A stretch of 64,000 nucleotides of DNA from Polytrichum commune. Taxonomy: Eukaryota > Streptophyta > Polytrichopsida > Polytrichales > Polytrichaceae. This document shows positions 59,286 to 64,000 of the stretch, piece after piece (the stretch's first letter is position 1; the number at the start of each line of letters is the position of its first letter). Where the stretch lies: positions 9,612,501 through 9,676,500 of the forward strand of contig OX485808.1 of the NCBI GenBank assembly GCA_950295325.1, given 5' to 3'. The notes under the pieces were generated by a model. It searched no databases and was not told the DNA's origin. It saw nothing but the letters and a program-made list of their open reading frames with translations. A program made the position numbers and the translations under genes.

Positions 59286-60094
59286 AACACAAACCATAAC
59301 TGGATGGCACATAGGTCAAATGACATGGGCCTTGGTGCTTGTAGTTTCCAATACAAATGTATATTGTCATCACAACATCCTAATTCACAAACGTGAAAGA
59401 TGGATGTGTGGTTTTTCACGAATGAACGCACTAAAGGAAATAAACGATATTGTGCTCACAAGTAGGTGATACAATATTAACCTATAACCTTGTCACCTGG
59501 TAAGAAAAGCATAAGAACTAGATTATAATGGATAGGATGTTGTTCATGTTAACATGTTATTTGGAATAGTGAAATATTATATATTAATTTAAAGTAGATT
59601 TCATGTTGTGAATGATATGAGGACATACCTTTTGAACTTTGCATGTTTTGCTCACACACATTGGTAGAGTTCAAGGGACTTCACGATAGGTTCAAACATC
59701 CTTGGAAGATTGAACGTGCCAAATGTCATTTGTGGTTTAGGGTTCCATTAATGACTTCCACATAGGTACTAGGTTATTGTCACACTTGGAGTCTTGAGGA
59801 TGAAGCAATATTGGGTGCACACATTACAACACAACATATGTTCTTTTAATTAGCAGAAATTGAAAGTTGGCCAAATTATTCAAGTTTGTCATGGCATTAA
59901 TTATTTGTTTTCAAAATATAAGTCCTCATGTGAGAGTCTAAATAATAGCATTAACTATTATATTTAGTGACTTTTAGTATATGAAGTTTTATAATACATG
60001 CACATCTTTTGTCAATATATTGTTTGAAATATACCATAATGTTTGACTACAAGTAGAGTAAAACCCCTTAATAGATATAATCTTACATATTGTC

Positions 60095-60227
60095 ATAGGG
60101 TTATTGGTATTTAGTGTATGCGTTCATATGTAGTGTATCAAAACCTTTATATCCTTTTTAGTTATATGATAGTTAGTGTTTGATACACTTAAAACGAACG
60201 CATACACTTCCCATTACTAACCCTATG
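60095..60227. repeat. Imperfect inverted repeat, MITE-like
   Basis: AGTGTATGCGTTC at about 60113-60125 pairs perfectly with 60196-60208, AGTGTATCAAA at 60132-60142 pairs with 60179-60189, and CATAGGGTT at about 60095-60103 pairs with AACCCTATG at 60219-60227. The hairpin spans about 133 bp with a loop of about 36 bp. Confidence 0.8.
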
Positions 60228-60628
60228 AGAGTAAGTAACATTAAATGTAAACTCAAACACTAAATATCCACTATGGTGATATATGGAAGTTACATATAGG
60301 GATTTAGTATTAGTAAGGATGTGAGAAAAATATACAACAATGATAAAAGGAGAAAGGAGATGGCAATAGGGAAGGTGGTGGTGTATTCATGTATAAAACT
60401 AATTATGAAAGAGTTGAAGAATAGTGTTGACCAAGTTAGGGTGGTAACAACTTTAAATATATGTTGAATTATTCATTTGGTGGTTGGGGCAACGAAGAGC
60501 CAAGCTAAATATACATTCTCTATTATTGACAAGAAGCGGGAAATTGAGTCAGAAGGTTTGAATTAACCTCCAAAGGAGACCAGGTGGGAAAGGCATCCAA
60601 AGAGGATGCCCAAAGCGGAGGCGGGTAG

Positions 60629-60636
60629 TATAAAGA
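60629..60636 (+). promoter_or_regulatory. Possible TATA box
   Basis: GTATAAAGAG in a GC-richer island, followed about 30 bp later by a CT-rich start-like segment (TTCTTTCTTTC). It is oriented toward the palindrome array and the DUF7869-type gene. Weak evidence; a retroelement LTR promoter is an alternative. Confidence 0.3.
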
Positions 60637-60849
60637 GCCCAACCCCCCCAAATGCTGGTTCTTTCTTTCATGTCCCAATCCTGAGATTGCTGCAAGCTCT
60701 CTAAGTTGGAGCTGTAATACACGGTTTGTATACGCTTCCATTCATGAGCAGCTAATTACAACAAGCATCTATGAGTTCAGTTGTCCCAAATAGGTTATAA
60801 ATAGATTAATAGAGCATCACCCGAATAAATAGGCGGATTTTGCGGAATT

Positions 60850-61808
60850 GTTTGGGTCGGTCGACCCAAACCCAGCCTTACAGTGTGGGTGCTCTCTGTA
60901 TTGAGCCAGAACCCATCCTGCCTCAAGGTTTGGGTCGATCGACCCAAACCCAGCCCTACAGTGTGGGTGCTCACTGTTGTGAGCCTGAACCCATCCTGCC
61001 TCATGGTTTGGGTCGATCGACCCAAACCCAGCCCTACAGTGTGGGTGCTCACTGTTGTGAGCATGAACCCATCCTGCCTCATGGTTTGGGTCGGTCGACC
61101 CAAACCCAGCCTTACAGTGTGGGTGCTCTCTGTTGTGAGCCTGAACCCATCCTGCCTCATGGTTTGGGTCGATCGACCCAAACCCAGCCCTACAGTGTGG
61201 GTGCTCACTGTTGTGAGCCTGAACCCATCCTGCCTCATGGTTTGGGTCGATCGACCCAAACCCAGCCCTACAGTGTGGGTGCTCACTGTTGTGAGCCTGA
61301 ACCCATCCTGCCTCATGGTTTGGGTCGGTCGACCCAAACCCAGCCTTACAGTGTGGGTGCTCTCTGTTGTGAGCCTGAACCCATCCTGCCTCATGGTTTG
61401 GGTCGATCGACCCAAACCCAGCCCTACAGTGTGGGTGCTCATTGTTGTGAGCCTGAACCCATCCTGCCTCATGGTTTGGGTCGATCGACCCAAACCTAGC
61501 CCTACACTGTGGGTGCTCACTGTTGTGAGCCTGAACCCATCCTGCAAAAAGGTTTGGGTCGCTCGACCCAAACCCAGCCCTCTAAGTGTGGGTGCTCCCT
61601 GTCGTGACCCAAAACCCATTCTGCCAAAAGGTTTGGGTCGCTCGACCCAAACCCAGCCCCTAAGTGTGGATGCTGTCTGTAGTGAGCCTAAACCCATCCT
61701 GCCAGAAGGTTTGGGTCGCTCGACCCAAATCCAGCGCCTAAGTGTGGGTGCTCTCTGTATTGAGCCTGAACCCATCCTCCCAAAAGGTTTGGGTCGCTCG
61801 ACCCAAAC
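60850..61808. repeat. 78-bp tandem array, 13 palindromes
   Basis: Copies start at 60850, 60928, 61006, 61084, 61162, 61240, 61318, 61396, 61474, 61552, 61631, 61709 and 61787; all steps are 78 bp except one of 79. Centres run GT, AT, AT, GT, AT, AT, GT, AT, AT, then CT four times, so a three-unit higher-order period (234 bp) is visible in the first nine. The 56-bp spacer carries 'cagtgtgggtgctc' and 'gagcctgaacccatcctgcc'. 78 is a multiple of three, which explains long open frames on both strands. Confidence 0.95.
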
Positions 61809-62021
61809 CCAGCCTCTAAGTGTGGTTGGGATCTGGGTGCCGGTGTGGCCACTGGCCTTCCGAAACCTTTGCAAGCCCAATGGCATAGCAGTCATATGAA
61901 CTTGTATGAGCACTGAGTATTTGCAATTTTGTTTATATATGATGGTTTTTTTGTTCTTCGATTTGAACCTACAATTTTTGTGATTTTAAGACAATGTTCA
62001 ATGTTCATGTGTGTAGGCAGA

Positions 62022-63465
62022 ATGGATGGGTTTAGTGAAATAGGGGATTGGTCATCTGATGACATGGCCACTTGGCCATCTGCATCTGATGATGACCTAG
62101 ACATTGTCGGGGAGGCTACTATGGCTGACAGTGCGGATGAAGATCATTTGGATTTACCTTCGTCTTCCGTACCGCAGTGTCCCATTGTTGAATGTACGGG
62201 ACTTTCAAGGGCTTCGTGGGTGAATTTGGAGGTGATACTTCTTAACGATAGTGGAGTTGTTGTGGCGGAGGGGATTTGCCGTAACACCCATCCGCAAGAT
62301 TGCATTGATGAAAACCCGCTTGGCACTGAGGACGTTGGGGTTGTCATATTGGAGTCGGTCGTTCATTCCGAGGTGGATCCCACTCATAGGTTCTCCCTCC
62401 GCAGGTGGCCATTGAGGAATGTCACAATTGATGGAGTTAGCTTGCGTGAACATGAGCAACGACACATGCAAATCGAAAAGGAGGTGCAATCAAACATGCG
62501 GCCGCGCAAGGGTCAAAGAAAGTACGATACATTGGCACGTCCTGCTCCGTCTGCAACTGATTGTAAACGTCAAAGGTTGCTCGGGGAGGAGTCCATTAGA
62601 GAAGTTGCCACAAAGGATTGTTGTGTGCATCGTTGTTGCCAATTGTTTCCAAGGGATAAATTGAAGGTCATCCGCGAAGAAATGTGGCTTGGAGATTTCC
62701 GTCTAAGATCCACAAGAAAACTTGATGTCCATAGGGCGATACATGTGAATGGGACGGGTCGCAAGGTCATCACCATTGAAAGCATAGACGTGTGTTGTAA
62801 GGCATGGTACACCATTCACGGTGTGTCGAAATCGGACTTTTATAGACAAGCTGCTTATGCCAAGGAAGGCCGCCGGTCCCGTCACCATGGTAACGTGGGT
62901 TTAAAGAAGCCTAGGGAAGCAACAAGGCAAGCAACGGCCACTCTAGCAACCATCATTGTCCCTCTTGCCGATGCAATGCCGCACAAAACACGCACACTCA
63001 CAACCGGTGAAAAGGTTGTGGAGAAAGTTCTTCCCACAGGCACAAAATGGAAAGACATATTGTTGGACGTTAATGCAGTTGGCGAGAAGATTGGGTTGGA
63101 GCCAATTTCATTGTCAAAATTGAGTGCAATCAAGAAACAAAACTTTAGCGAATACATTACAAAAAGACGAGGGGACAAATTTGCCAGGTGCTCTAATTGC
63201 GAGAAGTTGAAGCGCCTCCGGGATGCACACACGATGGGCACCGAGTCATATGCAGCGCATCAATTGAACTATTTCAAGCACGTAAACATGCAAGAGGCAC
63301 ACCGTAATGATTACTACACAAATAGAGCTTTGTCCATCTCCAGGCCCTTGGAGGTTCTTACGGTCATCCATGACAAAATGGACCATGCCAAAACAGCCTC
63401 CCCATGTTTTGCAAATCGAATCAAGGCCACGGATGGGTTTTTCAAGTTGCCTGTATCGGTTACAG
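62022..63465 (+). CDS. DUF7869-type protein, exon 1
   Basis: 481 codons plus one base from the ATG at 62022, chosen because it follows a plausible acceptor (TGTGTAGGCAG) and begins a sensible acidic N-terminus (MDGFSEIGDWSSDD); upstream codons are open but hydrophobic and without ATG support at the front. About residues 1-50 are acidic. Residues about 200-210 form a cysteine cluster, DCCVHRCCQLFPRDKL, followed by VCCKAWYTIHGVS, both characteristic of the large plant and animal family that ends in the DUF7869 domain and is thought to be transposase-derived. Donor 'TTACAG|GTGAAC' at 63465/63466 leaves phase 1. It is preceded by the 78-bp palindrome array. Confidence 0.7.
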
Positions 63466-63599
63466 GTGAACTTCGAAACAATGTCATGACATACCCTAAA
63501 TGTTGTTGTATTTTATTCCGTGATGTACTGGAGAACATGGATTCCTTCATAATGGTTTATTCATACATAGATGCTAATCACGTTGGGTTGGCATTGCAG
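63466..63599 (+). other. 134-bp GT-AG intron
   Basis: Donor ACAG|GTGAAC, acceptor GGCATTGCAG|GA. Splicing joins SVTG to MIAHGHGDV in frame and removes an in-frame TGA just after the acceptor. The joined V-T-G-M-I-x-H-G run is the expected family order. Confidence 0.75.
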
Positions 63600-64000
63600 G
63601 AATGATTGCACATGGACACGGTGATGTCAAATTTGCCCATTATGCTCTTGATTTGTATCCAGCGGATTCAAACCACACGATAGGATCATTTGCAAGGCTT
63701 TTACGTGATTTAGAGAAACCACCAGCCTATTCTTCAGGATTGTTATTTGAGAACACGGGTTCAACACCTTTATATGAAGCGGTGTTGGATGGAAAAGATG
63801 TATGCTTGCATTCGTTGCCCGAGCCACCCAATGAACCCGTGATTGCCAAGAAGTTGCCTCCAACTTTGCGTGTCCAATTGGACAATTGTGCCAAGGACAA
63901 TAAAAGCAGATATGTATTTGCATATTGGTCGTTGTTGGTTGCGAAAGGCATTTTCAAGGAGGTTTTTGTGTCCTTCCTATTGGTAGGCCACACGCACGAT
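63600..64000 (+). CDS. DUF7869-type protein, exon 2 (cut by window end)
   Basis: Open from the acceptor to the last base. Carries MIAHGHGDVKFAHYALDLYP, then LRVQLDNCAKDNKSRYVFAY and VSFLLVGHTHD. The L-D-N-x-x-x-x-N-K and V-G-H-T-H-D motifs are the hallmark of DUF7869, proposed to be an RNase-H-like nuclease fold with these Asp and His residues in the active site. The gene continues beyond the window. Whether it is a host gene or the transposase of an element cannot be decided here; no terminal inverted repeats were found around it. Confidence 0.75.

Larger units (their letters stand above)
58593..60620. other. AT-rich intergenic region
   Basis: No coding sequence recognised. It contains a telomere-like tract at 59249 and an inverted repeat at 60095. 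Base composition shifts from GC-rich (to about 58720) to AT-rich. Confidence 0.6.

Noticed and set aside
51651..61808. CRISPR array
   Set aside because: Regularly spaced palindromes look like one, but the spacers are themselves repeated, the copies lie in introns and an exon of eukaryotic genes, and there are no cas genes.
60795..61913. Long open frames on both strands (up to 372 codons) across the 78-bp array
   Set aside because: The repeat period is a multiple of three and the palindrome has no stop in any frame, so open frames arise automatically on both strands. The translations are only the repeated unit.
61929..62021. Upstream extension of the DUF7869-type protein by 31 codons
   Set aside because: Hydrophobic, begins at a non-ATG codon, and is separated from the conserved start by a plausible splice acceptor; more likely leader or intron.

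Overview
The window looks like nuclear DNA of a land plant. Support comes from GT-AG introns, an initiator-Met-tRNA primer binding site in the retroelements, a chromodomain-bearing Ty3/gypsy family, a plant-type CCCTAAA telomere tract at 59249-59285, and plant-type gene families. The species cannot be fixed from sequence alone; a seed-free plant with a repeat-rich genome is only a guess.

Positions 1-48889 are almost entirely one family of degenerate, non-autonomous chromovirus-like LTR retrotransposons. LTRs are about 970 bp with TGTCGC/GCGACA ends. Target-site duplications (TSDs) show how they stacked. A minus-strand block at 1968-18438 is framed by CTCAC. A second minus-strand block at 18466-32438 is framed by GGCAG. 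A plus-strand element at 32687-42351 is framed by CTTTC. A truncated plus element starts at 43116 and is cut by a minus element at 47238. Inside these blocks lie a nested element (7300-15057, TSD TATGG), solo LTRs (8408, 37217, 38741 with perfect TSDs; 23860 with a near-perfect one) and a 1127-bp tandem triplication of LTR plus leader. All internal regions lack the reverse-transcriptase core, and every copy in which the site survives shares one stop codon in integrase. Removing the insertions leaves about 2.3 kb of older host sequence (728-1967, 18444-18465, 32439-32686, 42357-43115) with a PIF/Harbinger transposase relic.

Positions 49442-58480 hold a minus-strand multi-exon gene or gene cluster. 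A leader exon (57866-about 58480) is followed by three phase-0 coding exons (56305-54980, 54716-53385, 53172-51694). They carry a ParB-like DGQH motif, a segment resembling motif I of DNA amino-methyltransferases, and an acidic, coiled-coil tail. A further phase-0 exon (51191-50379) encodes an NIF/FCP1-type HAD phosphatase domain. Two more small exons lie at 50241-49888 and 49759-49442.

Positions 58500-60840 are AT-rich intergenic sequence with a telomere-like tract and two inverted repeats. From 62022 to the window end a plus-strand gene encodes a DUF7869-type, probably transposase-derived, protein with one intron at 63466-63599.

The most striking feature is a short perfect palindrome: arm GTTTGGGTCG, two variable bases, arm CGACCCAAAC. 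It occurs about 40 times between 51651 and 61808 and never in the 49 kb of retroelements. It sits in all introns of the ParB/methylase-like gene, twice in frame inside a coding exon, and 13 times upstream of the DUF7869 gene. The tandem contexts differ (158, 57, 36 and 78 bp periods) but the arms stay the same. I know of no described plant element of this form.
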